Below are positions 1 to 7,215 of a DNA stretch of 64,000 bases, piece by piece. The notes below the pieces were generated by a model. It searched no databases, was not told the origin of the DNA, and worked only from the letters and a program-made list of their open reading frames with translations. The DNA comes from Nocardia yamanashiensis NBRC 100130. GTDB lineage: Bacteria > Actinomycetota > Actinomycetes > Mycobacteriales > Mycobacteriaceae. Every line of letters starts with the position of its first letter. The first letter of the stretch is position 1. The DNA lies in contig NZ_BDCD01000013.1 of the NCBI RefSeq assembly GCF_001613325.1, positions 62,001-126,000 of the forward strand, in the 5' to 3' direction. Both the position numbers and the translations under genes were made by a program.

Positions 1-402
1 CCGCATCCCGGCCAGGTGAGGTTCGTGCTGGACGCCCGGACCGGTGTGGTGACAACGCACCCGAGCTTGCCGCTGCGGACGATCGGGCAGATGTACGACC
101 AGGCGATCCGGGACGGGCGGCCCGTCCTGGGGAACCAGGTCTATCCGCTCCGGTGGCGGGTGAAAGTCCAACGAATCTCGCAGGACGAGAACATGATCCG
201 CTACCAGGTGAGCACGGAACCGTTGGCCGCGGACGCGGAGCCGGTTCCGGAACACATCCTGACTATTACGAAATTCCCGTTCGACTACCAAACGGATGCC
301 CCCGGAGTCGTGACCGAGTCGTGCGCGCGAGCGATTGCCTGGGTAGACATGCGGCGGCGTAGCGGGCAGGGCTGGCCGGAGCGGGGGACACTCGACTACT
401 AG
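1..402 (+). CDS. Unrecognised protein, 5' end open at window edge
   Basis: The frame is open to the first base of the window, and a GTG at 16 would give 128 residues, so the true start may lie outside. I do not recognise the family. The product is soluble in appearance, with mixed strand and helix character, no signal peptide and no membrane segment. It ends 31 bp before the next plus-strand gene, so the two may be co-transcribed. Its position beside immunity-type genes makes a small immunity or accessory protein possible, but nothing in the residues shows that. No ribosome binding site is visible before the GTG, which favours an upstream start. Confidence 0.5.
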   Translation, partial: PHPGQVRFVLDARTGVVTTHPSLPLRTIGQMYDQAIRDGRPVLGNQVYPLRWRVKVQRISQDENMIRYQVSTEPLAADAEPVPEHILTITKFPFDYQTDAPGVVTESCARAIAWVDMRRRSGQGWPERGTLDY

Positions 403-433
403 AGACCTGAGATCACGTGAGGATTGGCCACGG

Positions 434-1015
434 ATGAGACGACTGAAGCCACAAATGCCTCGGATGCGGATGACACTTGGTGGTCGACTGGATCAGGCCC
501 GGCTCGAACGGTTGCGCGAGGTACTCGGACTCACACGCATGGGCAGGCTGACCGATAGAGAAGATGAGCACTTCGGGTTCAGGGATGTCAGCGCGAATCG
601 GGATCGCTCGGTAAGTCTCGATCTTTGGCGGGTCGAGGATATCAAGTGGAGTCTTTCGATTTCCGCCGAAGATGACGTTGACTTCAGTGATGAGGAGATC
701 GCGCACTGGCAGGCGGTTTTCACGGCTGCTGCGCGGGAAGCCGAGCTGGAGATGCTCGGGTTCAAGGTGTTTCCCCCGCCGCATCGCGAGAGCTACCAAA
801 CGAGGTGGGAGAACGAGAATTGGCTGCGCACCATGTACTGGGACTTGCCTGCGCAGAACCTCAAGGAACTCTGGTGGGTGATCGGTGTCGGTCCATCCGC
901 ACCCGAGGCGGAGAAGCGGGACAAGCTGGTGGCATTCATGGCCAGTCCGACCTGGAAGCCCGCACCGCCTGAACTGCGGCGGCAGGCCGAAGAATTCGTG
1001 CGCCGCGCCACCTAG
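434..1015 (+). CDS. Unrecognised 193-aa protein
   Basis: This is a 193-residue soluble protein with an Arg-rich N terminus and a Trp-rich second half (for example WRVEDIKWSLSI and WRTMYW-like stretches). A helical tail ends in EEFVRR. I do not recognise the family. No signal peptide or membrane segment is visible. It lies 31 bp downstream of the first gene and 91 bp from the convergent DUF397 gene. The ATG at 434 has a weak purine-rich GAGGA about 10 bases upstream. The general look (acidic, Trp-rich, orphan, in an accessory stretch) resembles immunity proteins of polymorphic toxins, but that is only an impression. Confidence 0.6.
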   Translation: MRRLKPQMPRMRMTLGGRLDQARLERLREVLGLTRMGRLTDREDEHFGFRDVSANRDRSVSLDLWRVEDIKWSLSISAEDDVDFSDEEIAHWQAVFTAAAREAELEMLGFKVFPPPHRESYQTRWENENWLRTMYWDLPAQNLKELWWVIGVGPSAPEAEKRDKLVAFMASPTWKPAPPELRRQAEEFVRRAT

Positions 1016-1106
1016 ACCGAGAATGCCTCACCGCACGCCGATTCCCCGCTGCCGGGCGGAAATTCAGCGTCCCACAGGGTGCGGGTAAGCGCACGATGTC
1101 GCGTGC

Positions 1107-1454
1107 TCAGGCGGCGAACTCGCCGACTGCGATACCGGCGGTGAAGGCTTCCCATTCCTCGGGCGTGTAGACGAGGGTTACGCCGGCGGTGTCGCGGAGT
1201 GTGATGGTGCCATCGAGATGCCGATTCAGGGTGGGGACGCCGTCCGGGTGAACGGTGGGACGGCCGAGGGCCAGGTCGAGGAACTTGGGCCAGTTCGGGG
1301 ATGGGATCGCGATGATCGGTTGGCGGGCAGGGTCGTTCGCAGGGTTACGAAGATACTTGCTGTCCCGGACGAGGATGCTGTCTCCGGCGTCGCATACTTC
1401 GACGCAGTGGTCGCTGCCCTGGCTGAAGGAGCTTTTGCGCCAGTAGACCGTCAT
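1107..1454 (-). CDS. DUF397 domain protein, partner of Scr1-type regulator
   Basis: The 115-residue product opens with the DUF397 signature WRKSSFSQG followed by CVEV, a hallmark of small actinobacterial proteins paired with Scr1/WhiJ-type regulators. A second, looser DUF397-like half follows (ITLRDTAG, then TPEEWEAFTAGI). It starts 2 bp after the stop of the regulator gene, so the pair is almost certainly one transcript. In Streptomyces such DUF397 proteins bind and modulate the partner helix-turn-helix protein in developmental or antibiotic control. The same role is inferred here. The start is the ATG at 1454. Confidence 0.88.
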   Translation of the reverse strand: MTVYWRKSSFSQGSDHCVEVCDAGDSILVRDSKYLRNPANDPARQPIIAIPSPNWPKFLDLALGRPTVHPDGVPTLNRHLDGTITLRDTAGVTLVYTPEEWEAFTAGIAVGEFAA

Positions 1455-1456
1455 AT

Positions 1457-2308
1457 CTATACCTCGATTGCCTGCTCGATGAGGGTTGCCGAATCGCCTT
1501 GGGAGAGTGCGGCTTCCTCGAGTTCAGCGTACGTGTCGAGGTAACGATCCACGACAGGCGTTTCTACGCAGAGGCACCCAGCCAAGTTCTCGACGTAGCC
1601 AACGGGGCCGAATTGTTCGCCGAGGTCGAACAGCGCGAAGGAGCTGGCAAGGGCGCGCGGCAAGAATCTGTCGAATGGCAGGACCCGCAGCACTATCCGA
1701 GGGTTCTTACCGATTTCGAGAAGATGGTTCAGCTGTTCCCGCATCGCTTCGGGGTTACTTGTTCGCTGACGCAGCACCGTCTCGTGCACGATCGCGGTTA
1801 CCGTGGTCGCAGCGTCGCTGACCATCCGTTGGCGGGCGAGGCGCAGCTCAGCCGCGCGGGCAGCGCTAGCGTCATCCAGCGCGGGATCCTCCCGGAACAA
1901 CTCGTTCATATAGGCCGGGCTCTGCAGCAGGCCGTTCAGCAGGCCGAGGCTGAAGATTCGGATGTGTGCGGCACGGCTTTCCAGCCAGAAGACGTCCAGA
2001 TACCGCTTGCTGCCGACAACATCCCGATACTCGTCCCACCAGCCCTTGCGCCACGCCTCTTTGGCGAGCGCGATGAGTTCCTCCCGCTGCTCCGCGTCGG
2101 CCACCCCGTACATCGTCAGTAGCGCGTCCACGTCTGTCCAGCGCAGCGGCACAGCACCGGTTTCGTAGCGGCTCATGGTCGAGTTGCCTTTGACGCCCAG
2201 GTATTCCGCGGCCTCGGCCACGGTGATCCCCGCCGCTTCGCGCTGCTCTCGAAGCCGTTGGCCGAGCCACTGAGAGCGCAGGGTCGCAACATGTCTCCGG
2301 TCGGCCAT
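1457..2308 (-). CDS. Helix-turn-helix regulator of the Scr1/WhiJ type (XRE plus DUF5753)
   Basis: This 283-residue protein has an XRE-type helix-turn-helix in about residues 12-70 (QREAAGITVAEAAEYLGV, then MSRYETG). The long C-terminal region matches Scr1-family (DUF5753) sensor domains, including the typical FWLESRAAHIRIFS and QSPAYMNELF blocks. I chose the ATG at 2308 because AGGA lies 8 bases upstream. A longer frame reaching 2392 would add a Cys- and His-rich leader that runs through the repeated operator-like motif and looks non-coding. The gene is followed 2 bp later by its DUF397 partner. It probably controls its own operon and perhaps the divergent small genes. Confidence 0.88.
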   Translation of the reverse strand: MADRRHVATLRSQWLGQRLREQREAAGITVAEAAEYLGVKGNSTMSRYETGAVPLRWTDVDALLTMYGVADAEQREELIALAKEAWRKGWWDEYRDVVGSKRYLDVFWLESRAAHIRIFSLGLLNGLLQSPAYMNELFREDPALDDASAARAAELRLARQRMVSDAATTVTAIVHETVLRQRTSNPEAMREQLNHLLEIGKNPRIVLRVLPFDRFLPRALASSFALFDLGEQFGPVGYVENLAGCLCVETPVVDRYLDTYAELEEAALSQGDSATLIEQAIEV

Positions 2309-2318
2309 GAGTTGAATC

Positions 2319-2388
2319 CTATGTTGCTGAGGGTGCACTGTGTTCGCAATAGTCGCACACATGTTGCACGTGTACATATTGCACAGGT
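2319..2388. promoter_or_regulatory. Repeated operator-like motif upstream of the Scr1-type regulator
   Basis: ACATGTTGCAC (2359-2369) is repeated as ACATATTGCAC (2374-2384), 15 bp apart and differing at one base. The core ATGTTGC recurs at 2321-2327. The copies sit between the regulator start (2308) and the divergent small gene (2453). The spacing suggests tandem binding of a dimeric regulator, most simply autoregulation by the adjacent helix-turn-helix protein. No clean promoter boxes were identified inside the stretch. Confidence 0.45.
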
Positions 2389-2452
2389 GCATGATGAGCT
2401 GCGACTATCGAGTGGTCATTCACATCGCTGATCGAATCGGGTGGTCGTCGTG

Positions 2453-2704
2453 ATGGTCGCAATGCTCAACCTCCTCGCTGCTCTCGTACTCGGTTGCGCG
2501 GGAAGCCTTGTCATGGATCGATGCCGTCGCGTGCTAGCCGGAGCCGAGGGCCGGCACGGCGGCGACCGGTGGACGGTCCGATCGATTCGCGAGCGGGTGG
2601 AGTGCGAGCGCGGCCACGAGGCCACACCGCACCGGAACCTTTCCGCCACAACAGGATTCACCGTCGGCACATTGCTCCCCGGAGGTCGCCATGCCGTGCG
2701 ATGA
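2453..2704 (+). CDS. Small protein with one N-terminal hydrophobic segment
   Basis: This is an 83-residue product with a single hydrophobic stretch (LNLLAALVLGCAGSLV, about residues 5-20) followed by a basic, cytoplasmic-looking tail. It could be a small membrane-anchored protein. No family is recognised. A GTG at 2441 and an ATG at 2462 are alternative starts in the same frame. I prefer the ATG at 2453, with GGGTGG about 8 bases upstream. The end overlaps the next gene by 14 bases in another frame, suggesting translational coupling. The upstream region is shared with the divergent regulator. Confidence 0.45.
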   Translation: MVAMLNLLAALVLGCAGSLVMDRCRRVLAGAEGRHGGDRWTVRSIRERVECERGHEATPHRNLSATTGFTVGTLLPGGRHAVR

Positions 2705-2996
2705 CGGTGAGCAGATCGAATTGCAGGTCATCGTGGACGTGCTCGACGCGGTCGAAGCCAAGCTGCGTGAGCACGAGCGATGCGGATGGCGGCTGACCGT
2801 GGCGCGAACCCGGATCTACGCGGCCGTGTTGCACGCGGTCATCCTCAGCGCCCGCAGTACCTGTATCTTCCCGCCGACGTTGGACCGCGCTGCCGTTCTC
2901 GACACGATCCTCGACGGTGCCGAGCCGGACGGACCGGGCGGCAACGCGACACCGATCGACAGTGCCATCGAAGGCCACATCGTGAACCTCAACTGA
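2691..2996 (+). CDS. Unrecognised 101-aa protein, coupled to the preceding small gene
   Basis: The 101-residue product has a strong ribosome binding site (GGAGG, 5 bases before the ATG), which supports the start. It is acidic with a helical first half (VIVDVLDAVEAKLREHERC) and no membrane segment. I do not recognise the family. It overlaps the end of the preceding gene and is probably translated with it. Its last codons overlap, on the opposite strand, the stop of a decayed gene remnant (2989-3085). Confidence 0.6.
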   Translation: MPCDDGEQIELQVIVDVLDAVEAKLREHERCGWRLTVARTRIYAAVLHAVILSARSTCIFPPTLDRAAVLDTILDGAEPDGPGGNATPIDSAIEGHIVNLN

Positions 2997-3085
2997 CCCC
3001 GCCGGAGTCCTCTTCGCGAACCCGTTCTCCCTTGATGCGGCGGACGTACTCGTCGTCGTCCCAAGAGATTTCGCTCGCATTGGAA
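2989..3085 (-). pseudogene. 3' remnant of a gene related to the 134-aa protein at 5043-5447
   Basis: Reading the minus strand gives SWDDDEYVRRIKGERV followed by a short acidic tail and a TGA at 2991-2989. The intact gene at 5043-5447 ends with SWDDDEYVRQIKTKRA at the same distance from its stop. On the DNA level, the block around GCGGACGTACTCGTCGTCGT is shared between 3040 and 5108. Upstream of the shared block the frame loses resemblance and no start is present. Only the last 30 or so codons remain, the mark of a duplicated and mostly deleted immunity-type gene. The interval 2997-3387 otherwise holds only the doubtful small frame at 3115-3384. Confidence 0.55.
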
Positions 3086-3114
3086 CGCCCACGGCGCGCT
3101 GTTCTACGAGCGCA

Positions 3115-3384
3115 TTGGACATCGTAGAGAAATATCGGGAGGCAATAGCAGCGCTGCACGCGGTAGCGTTAAGTGAGGAAGACACCCGAGACACGGATCG
3201 CGTTGCCTACAGGCCGACGGTGTGTCATCGAGTTCATGTGTGGGGGCGAAGAGTGAGATTTGCAGGACCTTTCGACGGCATGGACAGCGAGGACAGACCT
3301 GCGATCTCTGCGAATCGTGTGGTCGTATCCGACCCAGCGGAGATCGACCGGATCGAACGCCGTGCAGCCGAAGATTGGCACTGA
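3115..3384 (+). CDS. Doubtful 89-aa frame in front of the SUKH-3 gene
   Basis: A TTG-started frame of 89 residues ends 3 bp before the SUKH-3 start, which would fit a coupled gene. Its C terminus (DRIERRAAEDWH) loosely resembles the middle of the 134-aa protein at 5043-5447 (QIVDRTAAEDFA). It could therefore be a fragment of a relative on the other strand. No ribosome binding site or known domain is visible. It could be a decayed gene, or a real leader gene of the SUKH-3 operon. Confidence 0.25.
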   Translation: MDIVEKYREAIAALHAVALSEEDTRDTDRVAYRPTVCHRVHVWGRRVRFAGPFDGMDSEDRPAISANRVVVSDPAEIDRIERRAAEDWH

Positions 3385-3387
3385 ACG

Positions 3388-4296
3388 TTGACTGTCGACG
3401 ATGTCACGATGTGGCTCAGGGCGAACGGTTGGTCTCCGGACCGGGATATCGGTCAACACGTCGCGGAACTCGTCCGGATCCGAAGCGACGATGCGGTGTT
3501 ACAGGGTCGACGACTTGCCGTGTCCGATAAGGCCGTTCAGTTCATTCGCACCTTTGGGGAACTAGAGCTGCCGTTGCCCAGGGGTTCCGCAGGGGCTGTG
3601 CTGATACTGGATCCCACGGCGGGGTATGACGGGGACGTCGAGGATTTCGAGGAGCTCGCGGCGGGGCTCGGCAGGCGAGTGTTTCCGGTTGGCGTGGAGA
3701 CCGACGAGTTCGGCATATGGCTGATCGACGAAGACGGCCGGTTCTTCCTTCACCATCACACAGGAAACTACTTTCTCGGCGGCAACGCGCAAGATGCCTT
3801 CGCCGCAGCATTTTTCGGCAAGGTTCTTCCCGTGGCCGAGGACTACTTCTGCGGTCACGTCGAACGGGTCCTTCGCACTGCGGGATGGTCGCCTGGCAGG
3901 CAGATCGACACCGGTGTCTGGAGACAGCGGCTGGAGGGCAGCGGGTTTCGGTGGAGTGGGGCGGCGGATCGCTTTCTCGCGGAGTTCGGAGGATTGGTTG
4001 TCGCCGGCTCCGGTCCTGGGATCACCTCCGCTCGGGAACCTTTCGAGCTGGATCCTCTGCTGGCCGAGGGCGAGGACGACAGGTTCGCTGGATGGGCGGA
4101 GGTGATCGGGGAATCGATCACGCCCGTCGGTGAACTCGACTCCGGCCGTTACTTTCTCGGAGTCGCCGAGTCGAGTGAGCTTTATCTGGTAGCCGATTGG
4201 CTCGGATCGTTCGGCAGGCTCCCGGAGGCTCTCGAAGCCGTCATCCTCGGTAGAGCGCCTGTGCCGGTGATCGACGAGCACCGAACGATACGCTGA
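3388..4296 (+). CDS. Tandem SUKH-3 immunity protein
   Basis: The 302-residue product is built of two SUKH-3-like domains, about residues 1-145 and 150-290. The second has the family hallmarks AGWSPGRQID, then the W of VWRQRL, GF, and AADRFLAEFGGL. The first repeats the pattern as NGWSPDRDIG, then AVQFIRTFGELE. SUKH-family proteins are immunity proteins that neutralise deaminase, nuclease and other polymorphic toxins by direct binding, and tandem copies can cover several toxins. The start is a TTG 3 bp after the preceding frame. Its cognate toxin is not obvious. The deaminase-like lipoprotein at 5448-7133 is the nearest candidate but lies on the other strand. Confidence 0.82.
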   Translation: MTVDDVTMWLRANGWSPDRDIGQHVAELVRIRSDDAVLQGRRLAVSDKAVQFIRTFGELELPLPRGSAGAVLILDPTAGYDGDVEDFEELAAGLGRRVFPVGVETDEFGIWLIDEDGRFFLHHHTGNYFLGGNAQDAFAAAFFGKVLPVAEDYFCGHVERVLRTAGWSPGRQIDTGVWRQRLEGSGFRWSGAADRFLAEFGGLVVAGSGPGITSAREPFELDPLLAEGEDDRFAGWAEVIGESITPVGELDSGRYFLGVAESSELYLVADWLGSFGRLPEALEAVILGRAPVPVIDEHRTIR

Positions 4297-4314
4297 AACC
4301 GTGAATAGCCAGGC

Positions 4315-4884
4315 GTGGATTCACGCGCGGAGTTGTTGCGGCAAGGCGAGGAACTCCGCGGCGAGGCACGGAAGTTCAAGGCCGCCGGGGATTTTCCCGG
4401 CGAAATGGAAGCGCACCGCCGGCGCGAAGCCCTGATGCGGCAGTACACGAAGACCCTGCCCGTTGTCGCAGTCGCCAGATGCCCGGATACCGGCGTGCTA
4501 GCGCACTACCCGATCGATACCGGCGACTTCGACGGATGGTTCTGGGACTACGACAACTCCTGGCGGGAGCATGCACCGATGCCGTCGACCTGGTTGACGA
4601 TGTGTGGCGCAGTGCGCCTGCACGAACCGATAGCGTTCGCGAAGTTCTGGTGTCAGCCTGGTCCGGGGGTGCCGTATGTCATTCCGCGCATACTTTCCGG
4701 CGAGGGCGTGCGCGCAGTGATCAACCAGCTCTCTGTCGGACCGCATACTGCTTGGAACATCACCCAGAACGGAGCCGAGGAGATTCGATGGCTTTGCTTG
4801 TGTACTACAAGCGAATTCGTGAGAACGATGCCGAGGTGGAGTACCTCTACGGTGGCGACAAAGACGCGCTGCAGGATGTGCTGA
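4315..4884 (+). CDS. Unrecognised 189-aa protein with helical N terminus
   Basis: A coiled, charged N terminus (about residues 1-45) is followed by a globular part rich in aromatic residues, including GDFDGWFWDYDNSWRE. The sequence resembles small conserved proteins seen near toxin and immunity genes in actinobacteria, but I cannot name the family. The GTG at 4315 lies 18 bp after the SUKH-3 stop, so the genes are probably co-transcribed. The last 30 residues (after about 4788) are Cys/Thr/Arg-rich and overlap the next gene by 97 bases. They look like out-of-frame read-through, so the 3' end may have been changed by a small indel. Confidence 0.6.
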   Translation: MDSRAELLRQGEELRGEARKFKAAGDFPGEMEAHRRREALMRQYTKTLPVVAVARCPDTGVLAHYPIDTGDFDGWFWDYDNSWREHAPMPSTWLTMCGAVRLHEPIAFAKFWCQPGPGVPYVIPRILSGEGVRAVINQLSVGPHTAWNITQNGAEEIRWLCLCTTSEFVRTMPRWSTSTVATKTRCRMC

Positions 4885-5018
4885 TCATCGAGAAGGGGAG
4901 CCGAAGGCTGCGTTCGGATCAGGTGAGCAACCATCTCATGGTTGCGGCCGCAGCCAAGATCGTGAGTCAGGCCGCTCGGGAAGGGCGCTGGCCTGGGTTC
5001 GGAGTGCGCGCTTCCTAG
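4788..5018 (+). CDS. Small conserved-looking 76-aa protein
   Basis: The ATG at 4788 has GAGGAG 5 bases upstream. The 76-residue product (starting MALLVYYKRIREND) has normal coding character, unlike the tail of the overlapping upstream gene. It has no membrane segment and no recognised domain. The strong ribosome site and the deep overlap with the preceding gene suggest translation coupled to it. It is the last gene of the plus-strand SUKH-3 group and ends 24 bp from the convergent minus-strand gene. Confidence 0.6.
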   Translation: MALLVYYKRIRENDAEVEYLYGGDKDALQDVLIIEKGSRRLRSDQVSNHLMVAAAAKIVSQAAREGRWPGFGVRAS

Positions 5019-5042
5019 CGGCAATCCAGCCCAGCTCGAGTC

Positions 5043-5447
5043 TTATGAAGGGGAAAGACACCCATCCGAGTCGGTGGTCTCCAGCGCTCGCTTGGTCTTG
5101 ATCTGGCGGACGTACTCGTCGTCGTCCCAGGATGTGTCCTCGTGGTCAGGCGGATCGCCTTTCCAGGAGAAGAACCATTCGATCCAGTCTTCGGTGGGGA
5201 GTTCGCTGGAGCCATCGGCGGCGAGCTCGCGGGCGAAATCCTCTGCGGCGGTGCGATCGACGATTTGCCAGCGATCGTCGTTCCTGTAGTCGCCGGTGAA
5301 TCTGACGACGCGTTCGGGGTCGTACTGCCAGGTCTGGATTCCCTGGTTCCAGACGAGGGCGTCGTGGGACTTGCGTTTGCTCACGAAGATGGTGAAGGGC
5401 GGTGTTGTTCCGAAGTCGCCGCGGCAGACCGCTTGGTAGTACAGCAC
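5043..5447 (-). CDS. 134-aa protein abutting the deaminase-like lipoprotein, possible immunity protein
   Basis: The GTG start at 5447 follows the TAG of the lipoprotein gene with no gap (TAGGTG), so the two are translated together. The product is acidic and Trp-rich (DWIEWFFSWKGDPP, then SWDDDEYVRQIK near the end), with no signal peptide or membrane segment. It is not a known family to me. Location directly behind a toxin-like gene, acidic charge and the existence of a partial second copy at 2989-3085 fit an immunity protein. An alternative is a general partner of the lipoprotein. Confidence 0.65.
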   Translation of the reverse strand: MLYYQAVCRGDFGTTPPFTIFVSKRKSHDALVWNQGIQTWQYDPERVVRFTGDYRNDDRWQIVDRTAAEDFARELAADGSSELPTEDWIEWFFSWKGDPPDHEDTSWDDDEYVRQIKTKRALETTDSDGCLSPS

Positions 5448-7133
5448 CTATTTGCCGCCCGCCTCGGCTATCAGCTTCTGCAGCAGGTCGTTTCCGGCGC
5501 TTAATGCCGCTGCGTCGTTCGCTACCCATGGGACGCTGTAGGAGACGGGGGTTTCCGAGCGGAGTCCCTGGAGTTTCGAACCGCAGGAGGCGAAGCAGGG
5601 TTGGCGTTCGCTGTACAAGCCTGTGATCTGGTCTGGTTTGAAGCCCTTGGCGTTCAGCTGAGTTAGGAGGTCTTCTTCGGAGCGGGCGGTGGGGTTGTCG
5701 GATTGGCCGTCGCCGGAGCCGATTACGAGGTCGCCGGTTTTGGGGTCGTTGAAGCCGGGGACGATGGCGACCATGAAGTTGCGGGAGGGGGAGGTGCCGC
5801 TGGATTGGCGGGCGTTGTAGGCGGCTTGGCTGGCGCGGTCCTTGTTGTAGGGGGCCTGTTGGTAGGTGCAGTTGGTGCCGCAGGAGGAGCGGGTGCGGGC
5901 GCCGTCTTGGGCGGTGCGGATGGTGTTTACTACGCGGTCGATTTCGGCTTGGACCATGGCGGTGGCTTGGATGTCGACGGAGCCGGCGTAGTTGATGGTG
6001 TATTCGACTGTGACGTCGCGGTTTTGGGCTCGGGCTTTGGCGTCGGCTTCGGCTTGTTTGCGGGCGCGGATGGCGGAGACGAGGGCGGCTACGCCGGTGT
6101 CTACGCAGGTCATTACGCCGCTGCCGTTGATGGGGAGGGTTTGGGTGGTGGTGCAGCCGGTGCTGGGGGTGCCGTCGACGGTGATGGAGGCCTTCATTAC
6201 GGCGGAGATATTGCCGGAGAGGCGGGCGCCGGCGGTGGCGGTGGTTTTGGTGGTGACGGTGGAGGTGACCGTGCAGCTGGAGTTGTCGCATTTCAGGCTG
6301 CCCTTCGAGTCGAAGTCGAAGGAGATGCCCAGATTCACTGCGTTGGAGAGGGTTTGGGTTTGGGAGGCGAGGTCGTTGTAGGTCTGTTCGCGATCGGCGG
6401 GAGTCACGATCGGGAACAGGATGGGTCCGAGTTGGCCGTCTGCGCCGTACGTGGCGATGCCGCCGCCACCGCTATTGCCGCCGGCACTTCCGCCGCCATT
6501 GCCTGACTTGGCAGTGGTGGAGGTATGCGAACCCGAGGCGTCGGGGATCCAGCGCAGCAGGCGGTGGGGAGCGGACGCGGACACCGCGAGAGTTCCGGTC
6601 GGCGTTGCCACTTCGATGGCCTCGTCGGAACCGACCCGAACGGTCGGTGCGCCGACTCGGGGAAAGGCCGTGGCCTGGTCAAGTCCGCGAAGCAGCGTGA
6701 GGGCCAGTTCCCGCGGGGACCAGGCACCGGTGGGAACAACGGCAGCCAGATCGTCCGAACCGGTGACCCATTTACCTTCGAGAGAGGCGCTCGTCATCCC
6801 CCGCGGGAGGTTGGAAGCCAGCGCGTTCTTGGGCGGCTTCAGATAGGTCTTGCCGTCCACCGTGAGCACATCGGTCTTCTGCTGACCGGCAGCGGTGACT
6901 GACCCGACCATGTCACCCCCGGAGGTGGCGCGCAGGTCCCACGCACCGCCTTGGGAACTCGAACCGGTGTAGTGAGCGACCGGCTGGGTCAGCAGATCCA
7001 CCAGCGCGGCATAGAACGGGGAGGTGTTCGGCGCGGCTACCGGATGGCCCGGGACGGTCGCGCATCCGGTTGCGATCAAAGCCGTGACCAGCATCGATCC
7101 GATCAGCCCAATTCGCCTGCGGTGCACGCTCAC
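5448..7133 (-). CDS. Lipoprotein with C-terminal deaminase-toxin-like domain lacking the zinc His
   Basis: The GTG at 7133 is preceded by GGGGGG and gives 561 residues. The N terminus is a lipoprotein signal (basic residues, hydrophobic core, lipobox IATGC with Cys24). About residues 30-210 look like the LolA/LprG-type lipoprotein fold common in actinobacteria. A Gly/Ser linker and a Cys-containing middle region follow. The last 120 residues resemble nucleic-acid/nucleotide deaminase toxin domains: a strand pair, then ARSEEDLL, then YSERQPCFASC. In that family the first motif is normally H-[AS]-E, with His and the two Cys (here C513 and C517) binding zinc. Here His is Arg484 (CGC, one transition from CAC), so catalysis is probably lost or altered. 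Glu486 remains. A longer frame to 7199 exists but lacks a ribosome site. Confidence 0.75.
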   Translation of the reverse strand: MSVHRRRIGLIGSMLVTALIATGCATVPGHPVAAPNTSPFYAALVDLLTQPVAHYTGSSSQGGAWDLRATSGGDMVGSVTAAGQQKTDVLTVDGKTYLKPPKNALASNLPRGMTSASLEGKWVTGSDDLAAVVPTGAWSPRELALTLLRGLDQATAFPRVGAPTVRVGSDEAIEVATPTGTLAVSASAPHRLLRWIPDASGSHTSTTAKSGNGGGSAGGNSGGGGIATYGADGQLGPILFPIVTPADREQTYNDLASQTQTLSNAVNLGISFDFDSKGSLKCDNSSCTVTSTVTTKTTATAGARLSGNISAVMKASITVDGTPSTGCTTTQTLPINGSGVMTCVDTGVAALVSAIRARKQAEADAKARAQNRDVTVEYTINYAGSVDIQATAMVQAEIDRVVNTIRTAQDGARTRSSCGTNCTYQQAPYNKDRASQAAYNARQSSGTSPSRNFMVAIVPGFNDPKTGDLVIGSGDGQSDNPTARSEEDLLTQLNAKGFKPDQITGLYSERQPCFASCGSKLQGLRSETPVSYSVPWVANDAAALSAGNDLLQKLIAEAGGK

Positions 7134-7215
7134 CGCACCCCCCAACTTCGCCCTGAATGCGTCGAAAAGGACGCTAATGCCAACCGGTCGGGGTGGCAAA
7201 CGGACCCGCGCGGAC

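Noticed and set aside
2309..2392. Longer N terminus of the Scr1-type regulator starting at 2392
   Set aside because: The added residues are Cys/His-rich and come from the repeated operator-like DNA. The ATG at 2308 has a proper ribosome site.
5703..6506. Gly/Ala/Asp-rich plus-strand frame of 267 codons
   Set aside because: It mirrors the lipoprotein gene on the minus strand, has no ribosome site and shows no protein-like pattern.
7134..7199. Upstream start at 7199 for the lipoprotein
   Set aside because: It would place 22 residues before the signal peptide and lacks a ribosome site, whereas the GTG at 7133 follows GGGGGG.
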